A stretch of DNA of 64,000 bases, from assembly GCA_002205965.3 (NCBI GenBank), contig NADL03000029.1, positions 186,001 through 250,000 of the forward strand, read 5' to 3'. A program made the translations under genes and the position numbers. The stretch is from Kappaphycus alvarezii. Its lineage: Eukaryota; Rhodophyta; Florideophyceae; Gigartinales; Solieriaceae. How positions within the stretch are numbered: the stretch's first letter is position 1; every line of letters starts with the position of its first letter. The notes below the pieces were generated by a model. That model made no database searches, was not told the origin of the DNA, and was given only the letters and a program-made list of their open reading frames with translations. Shown here piece by piece: positions 29,741-41,418 of the stretch.

Positions 29741-32700
29741 CCGCCCGTCCAAGATCATTGCCTATCAAAGCAACCTGATTTCTGTGGCGATTATGGCGCT
29801 AGCATCCGTAAAATTAGTGCAGCAAATGATCGTCATGGATTTCTGACGTCTCAGGGCACCCAAGCTTCGGAAAAGGAGTGTCGGGGGCGAAAAACGGATT
29901 TTGGCAGAATTATTTAGCCACACCGAGAAAATCCTTGCTCCTGATGTGTGCCCTCAACCCACGCAAGCGCACAGTGGACCCATCCCTTGGATTTAACGGA
30001 AGTCTTGCGAGTGGAACAGGGCGTTTGGTCATGGATATTTGAGTACTTTCGAGATAATAAACTACCCAATTTTTCCCTGCGTCTTGGGCGAAATTAGGGG
30101 CAATTTTTATTTGAAAGTACTGTGATGTCATGGTGTTGTAGTATGCGAGGTGTAAGCGAGAGGGAGTGGGAAAGGAAGGCACAGTGAACGGGTAAAAACG
30201 TCCCCGGGATGCATTTGCAGTCCCTATTTGGTTGTTTTAGACAGTAGTGCGGTTCCTAGAACGGTGGATTTTTTCTCAATCTCACTCTACCTCTCACGCC
30301 GGTCGGGCAGTGAGGGCTTCCTTATATGGTCGTCGATAGCTGTACAATAGCAGATACAGCAGAAGATAGCCACTGTATTCCGGGAGCACAATACAGTAGT
30401 ACTGCCTACTTGGTTGTTTCAGGCACAAATGATGGATCTGCCAAGTTCAGTCGTGGCCTGTGATTGGCCGAGATCGTTCGTACAGTATACACTGTACAAC
30501 AGGTGTTTGCATCTGCAGTATATAATGTATCCGGCTGTCCTTTTCGACAGCAAGCGAGGGGTCCTGGGCTGCGTGGTTCTGCTGGTTGTGTCCGAGGTCG
30601 CAAACCGGAGCACATATCGACGTCGTCGTCGCTTTCTGTAAGCATCGCGCTTACACAGGGAGTTTTTCAAGCTACCACCGCCTTGGCCCGCAGGTGTGTC
30701 GGTAGTGGAATTTTCTTCCTTCCCTTCTGTTGGCGTGGGCATCGGTTTAGCCGGTGCTGGGTTGAGTCTGTTTAGCAGGCCACTAAAAATCAAATTAAAG
30801 GTCTCCATTTCTCTACTGTACAGTACTGTACGTACCCATTAGTCACGACTTATCCCGCACAACGCACTAGAGCGGCGTGGATACAACCGACCACATCTTC
30901 CATAAAATAACCCAAAATTTTCCCCTATCAGTACTGCCCATTCTGCTTTCCAAGTGCCGCACTATTTACCAGTGAGGCTTTCGTGATTACCCCTACTTCG
31001 TACGAGCCTTACACACGTAGCCTTACATCTGAGGTCACTTGTCTGAATAAGGCAACTCTATTCAAGCAAATATGTCACCATCTCCTGAATTAATTTCGTT
31101 CATTGGGCCAGTTCCCCAGGAACGTGTAGTTCTGACGTTTGTCGAAGAGGCCATATTGTCTGCATTGCAATGCCCTGCATTGAGAGAGATTGAGAGTAGG
31201 AAAGGTAATATTCCGTGCCTCCCACCGTACATGATAAATTTTACGTCAATGCATTGCTTAGGTGGCGGAAAGCGGGCTTGCCCCTCGGACAATGTCTTTA
31301 AATTTGCCAAACACACTTAATATTAAGGTCATGATCTACGTTAATTTTGGCTAAAAACGACGTCATTGGATTTAGGTGCTTCCTACAACTGGTTTTTTTT
31401 ATTTCGCGTGGGATGGGACGGCGGGAAGGCTTTAGTGGATGTTGTGGATGGGTCGGGTTTCGCGTGTGAAGGAGGAGAGGCAAGCCCGCATTCACGGAAT
31501 TTTGTGCACTTCGCACCACGTTGTCTGCCTTCGTGCAACGCTACACTGCCGTTATGATCAACCAGCGTCAATTCAGTGCTGTTGAGCCCCACTAGGTCCA
31601 GCTGGGACCGCTCGGTCCCTCATTGTGCATTTGAATAAAAGGTCACCTTTCCGCCTACAACTGTTTTGGACCAATCAAATAGCAGAAATGGATATTGTGA
31701 TGTCAAGGATTACCTGCGACCTGCCTGTGACCTGCCTGGTCTCCTGATCCCCCTTTTATCTTCGAGTGGGTGATGATTCAGCCGTCGCGTGGCGATGTTC
31801 TTAATCTTCCAGTGAAACCTCTACCTGTATGGTTCAGGTTTATGAACACATTAAAAGATTCCCCTCCCTGTAATTGACAGCTATACCGCTAAGCACAGAA
31901 TCCCATGCGGATATCTAACTGTCATTCGCACGAAGATCCAAACCTCAGCACCACATTGACCTTCTCTGTAATTCGATATATTCGGTTCAAACTGAATCTG
32001 TGCGGTACATAGACCTGTCCGACTACTTGGCTAAGAGCTAACCGCATGTGCCAGTGGCCGTCTCTGAGCACTGCACAGCCGTACGGAAACAGGAGAAGCA
32101 ACGTCAAAACGACACCACCTCTTTCACCGGAGGGGTACAAAGGTATTGTCCCTTAAACTTTTGTTCCAAGCTCTCTCTCTCCTTAGCCCTGCCTTTCTAC
32201 TTGGCTACCTGATCACAATGGAATTTCCAGTAACCACCCCCCTCTATAACTTGCGTTGCAATCAGTTGCCGGTCAGCGTGAGGGCGGTCACGAAAACAGG
32301 GGCCAGCTTTCTTCACGACGAAAATATTAAGGTACGGTAATTGTTGCCTCCAGCTTGACGATTGGTCCACTTTTCCGCCAGGGTATTATCGAGCGCTTTC
32401 GAGCGGTTTCCAGGCAAGCAGCAAGTTATTATGATCATCTACTGTTGCTACTTCGTACTATTCTCGCGTAGGGCGCATTCGAGCCATACGTCGTAACCGG
32501 GTGACTGTCAATTTGGCAGACAGTGCAATATTTGTTTTTGAATGTCGGGAAGAAGTATCGCATGTAAACAGGGCAGCACGAGGGAGCGGTGTATAGTTTT
32601 TGTTGAGACTATTTGCGAAAACTTGTTTGAGTGCCTCGCCCGGCATGATTCTCCCGGCGTTGGACTGCGTCGTCCTATTGCAGAGATCTGCAAAAGAGTC

Positions 32701-34399
32701 GATTGGAATGAAACGAGGGCGAGATGTGAGAGATAAATAAATGTTCGCCAGTAGATGTAGTGAGAGTCGTTTTGGGTGGCTGGTATTTTGCTACTTGGTT
32801 TCAGGCTGAATGTGACCTAGAATGGATACTAGGACTTGAGGGACGGGATATAGAGAGACTGGTGCAGATGTGAGATGACAATGTAATAATTGCGGAACGG
32901 CTTGTTTGTTGAAGGGATTTGGCGTTTTGTGCATCAGCTATGAAACGGTCATGACGTACAGACCTGGAGCAACTTGATTATTAAGGAGGAAGTGATTAGT
33001 GGGGTCAATACAGAAAGTGGAAACTTAATTCACTCTCCGAAACTGCAGGTTCCCTGGCATTTAGTACAGTAATCATATGCGACGGGCGATTCTGGTATGG
33101 CCATAATTTAAAATTCAATACTGTTCCATCACCACTGGTGAGAAAACGGTGCGAAATTATGATGAATTGATAGGAGATTTTGGTAATCGCGTGGCATAAA
33201 TGGACTTCAGGGCATCCACATGAGAGAGAGAAAGAGCTACACATTGGAACAGTTTTAGATGCCTGGAGTGTAGTAGTACGGAGCATAGCGATGCAACTGG
33301 CGGCAATTGATAGATGATAATGACGTATTGAAAATTAATGGAGGCACAAGCGTCTGTTGAGAATTCAAGACGGGAAGATTACTTCTGAGAAGAGGCAAGG
33401 AGGCGATAACGTGCAAGACGGTAGGGGATGGTACAGTAAATGGCCTACGGAAGGTAACGGTAATTCGAGGTTTATGTCGGTCGAGTCTGCAGATGAGGAA
33501 AAGAGCGGATGAAAGATTGATATTTGGTAGGCGGCGAATGTACAGTTTCTCTCGCTGGTGCAAATGTACTGTACAGTGAACAGTACTGTACACATGATTG
33601 ACCTAAATTTTACAACTCTAAACATCCAAAAAGCTATCTGCGATGCACTGCATCACTGATGGTTACTTGTTGCGATGGTGAGGTAATACACTCTACTGTA
33701 CTGCAAAGTGCTATACTGCACAGTTTTTACGAAAACCCCTAACTCAAAGTACGATGCTTAGTACAGTGCGAAAACTGCGCACTCCATGATCATGCGGCCC
33801 GTTTGGGACTTTGTCGGTGGCAGCCATGATCTTCAAATTACAGTAAATACTGAATGCATAAAAGCTTTCCCGTCTATTACGAATCATTTGAAACTGTACA
33901 ACCTCTAGTGGCATGTTTATTGCTTGAAACAGTTGAGAAGGTGCATTACCTGGTTGAATTCAAAAAACGATTGTTTTCTTAAATATAATATTGATTCCAA
34001 TCAAATTATATCAGATTTCATATAATTGATCATAGTCGGTAAGGGTTGCAATGGCCCCATTATGTAGTGTATAAACATACTGTACATATGTACGGTATGA
34101 TAAGCCACCTAGGCATAACAGACAGGCCGTTAAAGTATTAAAATAAAATAATTTCTAAAATTTCAGCGGTTGTTGGGTTTTACAAGATACTGGACGTTGT
34201 TCATTATGCAAATACAGTACAGTAGCGACAGAGGTTGTGGATTGCCATGCTTTTTTAATTGTCATTCATCTTTTTCAGTAGTACGGCCACAGATGAAATG
34301 GTGTCTCCACAGTTAATCAGGAGAACAGCAGCGCTTTAGCGGAATCAAAAGACAAATTTATGCCCACAACGGTCATAATCACCCATAATTGCTGCCATT
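29741..34399. other. Long non-coding stretch
   Basis: No gene is supported across about 4.6 kb. Small open frames exist (30808-30419 minus, 129 codons, Arg-rich; 31072-31320 plus, 82 codons; 31592-31383) but have no recognised motif or conserved partner. TACTGTACAGTA-type motifs occur at about 30815-30832, 33565-33592 and 33690-33722. I see no tRNA, no LTR pair and no tandem array. Confidence 0.45.
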
Positions 34400-34479
34400 A
34401 AAGAGAAGTCTAGAACTGCTACCGTAGTCAAACAAATTATACCACGGCCGATCCCAACGCATACAGTATATCAATCCAC

Positions 34480-34999
34480 TGGCCGTTGGTCGCGACTGAA
34501 AGAACTCTCGTTGCCCTCGCTCAACCGCCCAGCCCCTCTTGCACAACATCGACATCCCTCTTTCAAAGAGTTCCGGACTTCGTAAATTCACATTTATCAC
34601 CTCCACTCTCGCTCGCTGCCTCCCTCTCTTATCTATTTGTTTTCCTAACCGGCCACCATCTTTCTATCGAAGCCTTCATCCCGCTCATCGTTTTCTCGTA
34701 TCGAATTTCATATCAACCTCTTGTCACCTTGCAACCAAGCGATATTCGAGCACCACCTCCATTCTCTACCACCCGTTCATTTTGAGCATCGTGCAATTGC
34801 TTTGTCATCTCTCTCACCGATTCCTGCGCATTTGCCCACAATGCCTTGCAGTCACGCCTAGTACATCTCTATAATCCGTTCAATCTACACACCGCTCCTC
34901 GCTTGCACCGCTCCCCGTCGCTCTTTCTATCCCAGCACATTTTTCCGTTCATCAAACGTTTTCTTCTGGTTCCTCAGTACCCACCTTCACCATCCACCC
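34480..34999 (+). promoter_or_regulatory. Pyrimidine-rich leader upstream of antiporter
   Basis: A markedly C/T-rich plus-strand stretch (runs of CTCTC, CCCCT, TTTCC) directly before the antiporter's first ATG at 35000. A TATA-like ACAGTATATCAATCC lies at about 34463-34477. Composition and place fit a 5' untranslated leader and core promoter. The overlapping open frames at 34486-34874 have low-complexity composition and are not credible genes. Confidence 0.4.
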
Positions 35000-35297
35000 A
35001 TGGACACTCTAGCCCTCAATCTACTTCGCAGTGAAAATGAAGTTTCCGAGGGGGTGAATCCGCCTGGAGGGTTTCATCTGCCCTGCATCAAACTCAAGCT
35101 GCAGGCTCCAACCCCCTCCAGACTGTGAGGCAGAAGAATGCGCGGACCGTTTCACCATTCTTATCTTTCCGTTCCTCGCCCTTGTAATCGGTGTTGTCTC
35201 CGTTCAGACATCTCGAAATCTGCGCATTCCCTACACCCTCTTCCTTCTTCTCATCGGAATTATTCTTGGCGTCCTCGGGTGTGGTGTCGATCTTGGC

Positions 35298-36402
35298 ATG
35301 TTGAGTATATCTCTCGCGCAATGGGTTCATCTCAATCCCCCTACCATCTTTTTCTACATTTTTCTCGCCCCTCTTATATTTGAGGCGTCCTTTAATACCC
35401 GATGGCATGTATTCAAACGCCTTCTCATGCCAATATTGACTGCCGCTTTTGTCATTGTCATTCTGCAGGCTGGCCTCATTGCCGCCTTTCAGAAGCTCAT
35501 AGTTCGATATGAAGAATGGAGCTGGTGGGCTGCCCTCATGTTTGGTGCCATGTTGTCCGCCACTGACCCCATTAGTGTTACCTCAACCTTGAAGGCCCTG
35601 GGGGCCTCCGAGTACCTTAACACATTGATCGAAGGTGAATCTCTAGTCAATGATGGCTCTGCCTTTGTCCTCTGGGAAGCCATGTTTGAAATACTGAAGA
35701 CGAAGGTGCGCTGTCCATTGGAGAAATTGTGTTCAGTATTTTCCGACTCAGTGTAGGAGGAATGCTCATGGGTGTTGCATTTGGTATTGTCGCCCTCATA
35801 TACTAGGCCTGGTCTATGATGAGTTCGAGGTCGAGACTTCCCTGACCGTCATTGTCGCATTCTTGGGTTTCTGGACCGCCCAATCCCCCTCAAAGTTGTC
35901 CGGTGTCATTTGCAACGTCGCCTCTGGTCTTGTTATTTCCGCCTTTGGACGCCATCTCATCACACCGGCGTGCGTGGTCCGTTGGCGAGTTCTGGGAACT
36001 ATTATCATGGATTGCCAACACCATTGTCTTTGTGCATGCGGGAGTATTGCTCTCCGCCTTTACATGGTCATGTGCCGGTACGCCGAATACTACTGTCGAT
36101 TACTTTCTTGTGCCAGGATATTTTCTGTTCCTGCAGGTTATTCGAATGGGCCTCATGCTCCTCTTAAGCCGTTGATGGCTGTCGGCAATCAGTGGTATAG
36201 GTGGAAGGAGTCTATAGTCGTAGGCTTCAGTGGGCTTCGTGGAGCAGTGTCCCTGGTTCTCGCACTGGAAGTTGCGGGAAGCGAGGAAATTGACGAGAGA
36301 GTTCGGTCTAGGATTGTCCTCTGGACGACGGTATCGTATTTCTCAGTCTGCTCATTAATGGTTCTTCGTGAAACCGCTTATCCAGGTTTTGAGATTGGAT
36401 AA
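35298..36402 (+). other. Membrane transport core of antiporter
   Basis: Three frames cover the exchanger domain: 35298-35756 (with the TDP and EGESLVNDG motifs), 35863-36402 and 35852-36175. Shifts are near 35700, 35806, 35960 and 36140. The conserved Asp of TDP and the ND of ESLVNDG are present, so the catalytic sites survive. LRGAVSLVLALEV near the end is the NHE family's conserved late helix. Confidence 0.8.
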
Positions 36403-37730
36403 GGCCAAAAAATCGAGGGAGGAGTTTTTGCATCGTGCCCGTGCTGTTATGGTACAGAGATCCCTTACGATACTTGACGCACTCTGTATCGAAACTGGAT
36501 TTAAGGCCGCTCGTTGGTCGTATGTTGTCAAGAATATTTTACCTGCAGAGTGGCTCGAAGAGCAAGAGCATGCCGAGGGATACCGTGATGCCCTGGAGCA
36601 GATTATGGACAACACCGTTGCTCAGAGCAGAAGGAGTCTGGAGAATGTAACGATGGCTCAAGTCCGCAAGATTGTCACAACGAATTCAATCGCCGCCTGA
36701 GTGTCGATATGCAAAGTATGAAATCTCCGTCCTCAGTTTACTCCGCAGCTTTCACAATATGCGCGTCCGGTGGATGTTACTCAGTGGCAATGACCCCAGG
36801 AGTCCGGTCCGGGATAGCCTCACCGCGAGGAGGCCAGCCCCACGTAGTCTCCCGCCGCTTTATCAAACGACCTCAATCAACAAATCGTTCCATTAAGCCT
36901 TGGCGTGGCTGCCGTTGGTGGTGGTAGGTACAGTCTTGACGGGCCGAACAGGCGTTCGATTGATGCAGATTTGATTCGCTACAACCGCAGCATGCAGCGA
37001 AGGGTGTCTCAGTCCGAGCTCCACAAGGAAGTTACTGAGTTACACAAGCTAGCTATTGCAGGTGAAAAAATCGAGTTAACGGAGCGAGACCGTGAAGTGC
37101 AGCGTCGTCTGCTAACAGCAATACTGTCTCACGTTCGTGCGATGTCGAACGCGAGCTTTGTTGAGTTTAACGTGTTGTACAATCTGGAGCAAGATGTCCA
37201 GTTTGCCCTCGACGCAAATGATGAGGGCAAAGACTACGACTTGTTAACGTTCCTTGACAATAGCAGAAGCCGAGCAAATCAGTCTTCAGGAAGGCGTACC
37301 TGAAGGTTGTAGAAGGGAAGCGGCTAAGGGGAGAATCATCCATGACGACCGCCATTGTTATTTTTGGTATCCTTACCGAAATTCTGAAGGCAGAAATCCT
37401 GCACTCATCTCCAGTCGTCCAGTTAGAAGCCGAACGTCTGTATGAGGGTGCGGCGGCGCTTCTGAATCGACTCGAGTCGCTCAATCCTTTAGCATTTGAA
37501 TGGGTTGAGTCGCAGTTTGCAATTTACATTTCAGCCATTAAGCAAAACGATGTGCTTCAAGATATGCTTCAAAGTGGAATTGTCGATGAGCAGGAATACA
37601 AAGTCATTCATCATGAGTTAATCGAGGTAAGGAGGAGGCACGCGAGAAGCCGACAATCTCTGTTCTCACGACGGGCTTCCCAGCTTCCTCCGCACCCAAA
37701 ACCGCGCGTCTTGAACGGGCTCATCCCTTG
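36368..37730 (+). other. Cytoplasmic helical tail of antiporter
   Basis: Frames 36368-36700 (KPLIQVLRLDKAKKSREEFL, WSYVVKNILPAEWLEEQEHA), 36905-37303 and 37342-37797. Residues are charged, helical and SOS1-like, with LHKEVTELHKLAIAGEKIEL and RRLLTAILSHVRAMSNASFV. 36701-36904 is out of frame. The shift at 37690-37728 joins this region to the cyclic-nucleotide-binding-like domain. Confidence 0.65.
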
Positions 37731-38513
37731 TTTGCAGGGTTGGGACCCGAACAGATGGCTCAAATCGTCGACAGATATGGTGAGCTGGTGCATTTAAAGA
37801 GCGGACAGGCCCTACAGTGCGAGAAGGGATCTCTGGTGGTTGTTCTGCAAGGAGCCATACGACCTCTGAGGACACTGTTTTGCCCAAGGACGCTTGCTAA
37901 TCAGATCAAGAGGTCTAGCACAGAAATGGATGTGGCAGTGCACGCTAGAGTCAGTATTTCGAGCCCTCATTTCAGGCCCCAGTCACCACCTATCGCGGGT
38001 CAAAACCGAAGCAATTCAAGCGGGACAACAGATGAAGAAAACAGAGATGACGGCGGAGGATTCACTCCGCTCGCATCAGGGGCATCTATGTATTGGTGCT
38101 TCCCCACAAATAGCGCATTCTGTGGCCCCATTGTGACTCTGCATGCGCACAACGCAAATTCGGGAGGACTAATGGCCGTTGCAAGCGAAAGAGCCATCGA
38201 TACACACTTTTGCTGCTGCGAAATAGCCAAGACAGCGACCTTTTTACCCTCCAGTTGCGCAAGTGCAGAAGTTGGCTAGAGAAAGCTATGCCTTCAGAAT
38301 GGAAATCACAAGGTCACTGGCAAGGGAAATTGTTCTAGAATCTGTTGCAGATCAACGCCCATACAATTTATCTCATTTCACTCATTCGTTCGCAGACGAG
38401 GAGACGTACATTCCGTGGTCGGGCGAGCATTCCGTGTTTTGGAGAGACTGCCTTACATGACGTTCTCGCCTAGAGGCCGGTGAAAATTCAACCGCCCACG
38501 TGCAAGGTCCCGG

Positions 38514-38715
38514 GGTGCTACTCAACGGAACAGTAAGGGTGTCTATTGTGGATACAAGTGGCCTTATTGGAGCTATCAATCTACTTCATGAGGAGCTCAC
38601 GGACCGGCACTTCTCCCGGCGGGAGGATTGATCATTCAAGAAGTACACAAAGCTGACGACCCATCTGCAGTTAGGTTCGCAAATATGGAGAGGCCTAATA
38701 CTCTAACCTCTGGGA
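38514..38715 (+). repeat. Duplicated 3' antiporter segment, copy 1
   Basis: GGTGCTACTCAACGGAACAG...AACCTCTGGGAC is part of the antiporter's C-terminal coding region and recurs at 39304-39492 with small deletions. It encodes the LLNGTVRVSIVDTSGLIG and LHEEL region of the cyclic-nucleotide-binding-like domain in one frame. Confidence 0.9.
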
Positions 38716-39000
38716 CAGCAATTGAGGCATCGGCAGCAGCAGCCGAAATCCTGGAGCTCGGAGAAACTGAGGCAGGGCGTGCGTGGCATGGGAAAGGTTC
38801 GTCCCCTGTTCTTGCACATGTACTTATTGAGGAAATCACTGGCAACGACCAGACGACTATCCGAAGGCTGCAGAGATGGACTGGAAGTGATACACAGATC
38901 GACATGAACGGTCGATTTGGAATGTTCCGTCAAATCAATCTTTCAACATTGGAGGAGACGAAGGTTGAGTAGGGATTTGGGTACACTTAGCTAATAAATG

Positions 39001-39303
39001 TGAGAGCGTGAGGATTCGCAGTGGTGTCCTTTTTTCAGCAGGAGTATCTTAGTGCCATTCTGGAAGTGCTTAACTGCAGGCACTTGAGGTCAAAGATTCC
39101 ACTGCTAAGCAATTCAAAGACGACGCTGGTGAGGTAAACATTTAGGTAATCCTGGCAAATAGCCCAGTGGAAAAATTCGGGTAATTTGATATGTGAAAGG
39201 TAATGTCATTTCCTGATATATAATCATCTTTACTTCATGTATTATCTGATGGGGGGGGATTTGGGGTGCTTTACTGACTAGAGATGTAGGACGGCTATAT
39301 TCC
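39001..39303. other. Non-coding spacer after antiporter
   Basis: No gene seen. Contains a run of nine Gs (39251-39259) and AT-rich sequence; between the gene end and the duplicated segment. Confidence 0.4.
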
Positions 39304-39492
39304 GGTGCTGCTCAACGGAACAGTAAGGGTATCTATCTATCGTGCATACAAGTGGCCTTATATCTACTTCATGAGGAGCTCACTGGACCGGCACTTCTCC
39401 CGGCGGGAGGATTGATCATTAAAGAAGTACACAAAGCTAACGACCCATCTGCAGTTAGGTTCGCAAATATGGAGAGGCCTGAACCTCTGGGG
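39304..39492 (+). repeat. Duplicated 3' antiporter segment, copy 2
   Basis: A near copy of 38514-38715 with a deletion of about 12 bp (TTGGAGCTATCA missing) and scattered substitutions, in the same orientation about 790 bp downstream. It is not joined to a coding frame. Open frames on the minus strand here (39618-39364) are shadows. Confidence 0.9.
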
Positions 39493-40130
39493 GACAAGGG
39501 AGGGAAAGGTCTGTGTATTGGAGAGTGAAAAGGAGGCAGAGTCGGCGGGACACAAGGCTGCTGTGAGGCCCGTACGGCATGCTGCGTTTCCTGAAGTGGG
39601 GTCACAAGTGGGGCCCATGTTCCATTAAGGATTGAGGCGAGTTGGGTCTGAGCTTACAGAGTAGGAAGTTGCATGTGGCCGCTTCATCCAGCTAGCTACT
39701 ACAGACTAACACAGAAAATTAACCTTGTTCACCCCCAATCCCACCGTGATGACGTCTGCTACCTTCTTTGTAACCTCTGCTACCTTCCTCCTACGTAACA
39801 CAGCGCATTCTGCACAAAACCCATCTGGTTCTCTCCGAGCTCCCACAGTAACACAGCCATATGAATTACTTCACCACAGACATATGCAGGGGCAACATGC
39901 ATAGTCTTGAATACCCCACTGTAACAAACCTAAAACAATTAGGTTTGAATAGGGTGGTGCATGTTGTGGGGCGCGACATAATACAGACGCTGCACACGTG
40001 GACCAATTGCATAATTAAGCTGCTGATAAAGCCGAGTCTTCACTCCTCCCGCCGAGCATGCGCTGCGGGTTGCGACAGCGGCCGCGTATTCGTCGATTAC
40101 CTTGGACGTCGTCGCAGACGGCGATCCAAG
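39493..40130. other. Non-coding stretch
   Basis: No supported gene. An imperfect inverted pair, CAAACCTAAAACAATTAGGTTTG at 39926-39948, forms a hairpin with an 8-bp stem (CAAACCTA/TAGGTTTG). Ends where the non-LTR element's terminal coding remnant begins. Confidence 0.4.
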
Positions 40131-40266
40131 TCAGTCGAAGGCTAGCGGCACAAACTTCCATCCCAGTTTTGATCGTCCTGGGAGGGCTTCACCGGGGATG
40201 GCTGCTATTTTGCTGGCAAGCTCCCTATTTTTCCGTCTTTCCGCTGCATTGGCAACGGCGCGCGCC

Positions 40267-40600
40267 TCACGCGCTCCAATGGACATGAACCCCTCTTGGA
40301 ATGGCGATGTTACTGTGACGTCGTACGCCACCGGGAGGGCGGCAAGGTGTTGTTTCTTCCGATCTCGGGTACACTAGAATGTCGGCAGGCCGTGCATTCA
40401 GTCCGGGAAGTAAGTATTTCACCTCATATTGGACGCCGACTCCTGCTGCTTTGAACAGTTGTCGGCCAAATATCTTCACCACGGCATTGTGCCGGTTAGT
40501 CCATCCCAGGCCTTTTTTGCCAAAATCCGTGGCATGGTCCTCGGTTGTCCATGGGCCTGTTGCACTCGGCGCATTGCAGCGGCACAGTGTCGTCAAACAC
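40267..40600 (-). pseudogene. Zinc finger and restriction-like endonuclease (non-LTR)
   Basis: The 109-codon frame reads LCRCNAPSATGPWTTEDHATD (C-x-C...DH of a zinc motif), then WTNRHNAVV (RHN at 40486-40494), AAGVGVQYEVKYLL (conserved Glu) and NARPADILVYPR (PAD at 40381-40389). A frame change is followed by AYDVTVTSPF (DVTV at 40311-40322). These are the ordered motifs of the PD-(D/E)xK-like endonuclease of R2-type elements; here PAD replaces the usual PDL/PDI, while the 5637 fragment retains RPDI. The domain nicks target DNA to prime reverse transcription. Confidence 0.75.
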
Positions 40601-40629
40601 GTGAACTCCCAGGTGGCGGCGTAGCATCA

Positions 40630-41418
40630 CTGACCACATCTTATTATAGGTCCGGCTGACCACAGACGGATGTGCGGTGAGAAAGGCTGCAGCAGGCGTC
40701 TCTAAGTATGCCTGGCGGCGGATCCTTCGCCGAATATCAGCTTCCGTATGCAGCGTAGTGCTTGGGTACCTCTCCCATTCGTCTTCTTTCCAGAATACCT
40801 TTGCTGCCGACTTGCACCAGGCTCGATATAAAATTCTGCGTGTATTATCGGGCTTGTTTGCAAGATTGGCCGCTGTCAGCGTTCGGGGAGACCACCGTGT
40901 CCGTCGGAGAAGCTTGGGTGGAGTCGTCGGACAAACTCGAGAAGGTGGGTATCAGCATGTGCATAGCTTTGTGCACGGTGGTGCGCTACGCTAGGATCAT
41001 CGGGGCATGTCAGTTGTTCGGAGTCGATGACGCTGGCCGCATACGACGCTAGATTCAGCGTTGCCACGGGTGTGAATCCGTGGCCTCCGAGGCGCAGCGG
41101 AAGAGCCACTTGCTGACGGACCGCACTTGTCATCGGCACGTTGTTTGACCGCGCGTAATATTCCATCTGTTCTTGGTCAAATCTCATTGCCAGGACGCTT
41201 GTTGCACTCGGCGGTGTTAGCTTCATCACATGATGTAGCTTGCATGCCGAGGCACAAACGCGGTGGAGGTGGAACCGGATGCGAGCATCCCCAATCCCAT
41301 CGATCAGCGATAGCGTTTTTGCATCCTGCAATTTTTTCATTGAGAAAGTTCTCCATGAATTCAGGCGAACCGATCGGGGCGCCGAGGAGGTCAATGCCGT
41401 GATTTGAGAAGTTCTCAT
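40630..41418 (-). pseudogene. Post-RT thumb/linker region (non-LTR)
   Basis: The minus frame 41418-40876, 180 codons, reads LSLIDGIGDARIRFHLHRVC, then LRLGGHGFTPVATLNLASYA and AASVID. This is the G..GF...A..A..A-type region after the RT in this family, paralleled by GIGFISAKNISATAFLASSA in the fragment at 5637-6790. It lies between the RT and the zinc finger; the frame shifts before 40876. Confidence 0.65.

Larger units (their letters stand above)
35000..38972 (+). pseudogene. SOS1/NHE-like Na+/H+ antiporter, frameshifted
   Basis: A plasma-membrane-type Na+/H+ exchanger of the CPA1 family, closest in layout to plant SOS1. The ATG at 35000 opens a short frame that shifts near 35110 (CCCCC run). 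The transporter then reads through two N-terminal membrane segments (RFTILIFPFLALVIGVV; IPYTLFLLLIGIILGVL). Next come IFLAPLIFEASFNTRW, SATDPISVTSTLKALGAS and the ion-site block IEGESLVNDGSAFVLWEA (35640-35690), then WIANTIVFVHAGVLLSAF and GFSGLRGAVSLVLALEVAG (36220-36280). A long cytoplasmic tail and a cyclic-nucleotide-binding-like part (LFAGLGPEQMAQIVDRYGEL, 37725-37790) follow. Total span about 1,320 codons, near SOS1 length. I count at least eight frame changes and an in-frame TAG near 35806. No GT-AG introns explain them. Confidence 0.82.

Noticed and set aside
30419..30808. 129-codon minus-strand open frame as a gene
   Set aside because: Arg/Thr-rich, overlapping an equally long plus-strand frame with no motif; no support.
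34486..34874. Two overlapping plus-strand open frames of 99 and 111 codons before the antiporter
   Set aside because: Both come from a pyrimidine-rich leader and have Ser/Pro/Leu low-complexity composition; no domain or homologue pattern is visible.
37630..37740. A GT-AG intron explaining the antiporter frame change near 37700
   Set aside because: A GTAAGG-like string follows GAG at about 37626, but coding-like sequence continues through it and no convincing branch and AG pair restores the frame; other breaks have no splice signals at all.
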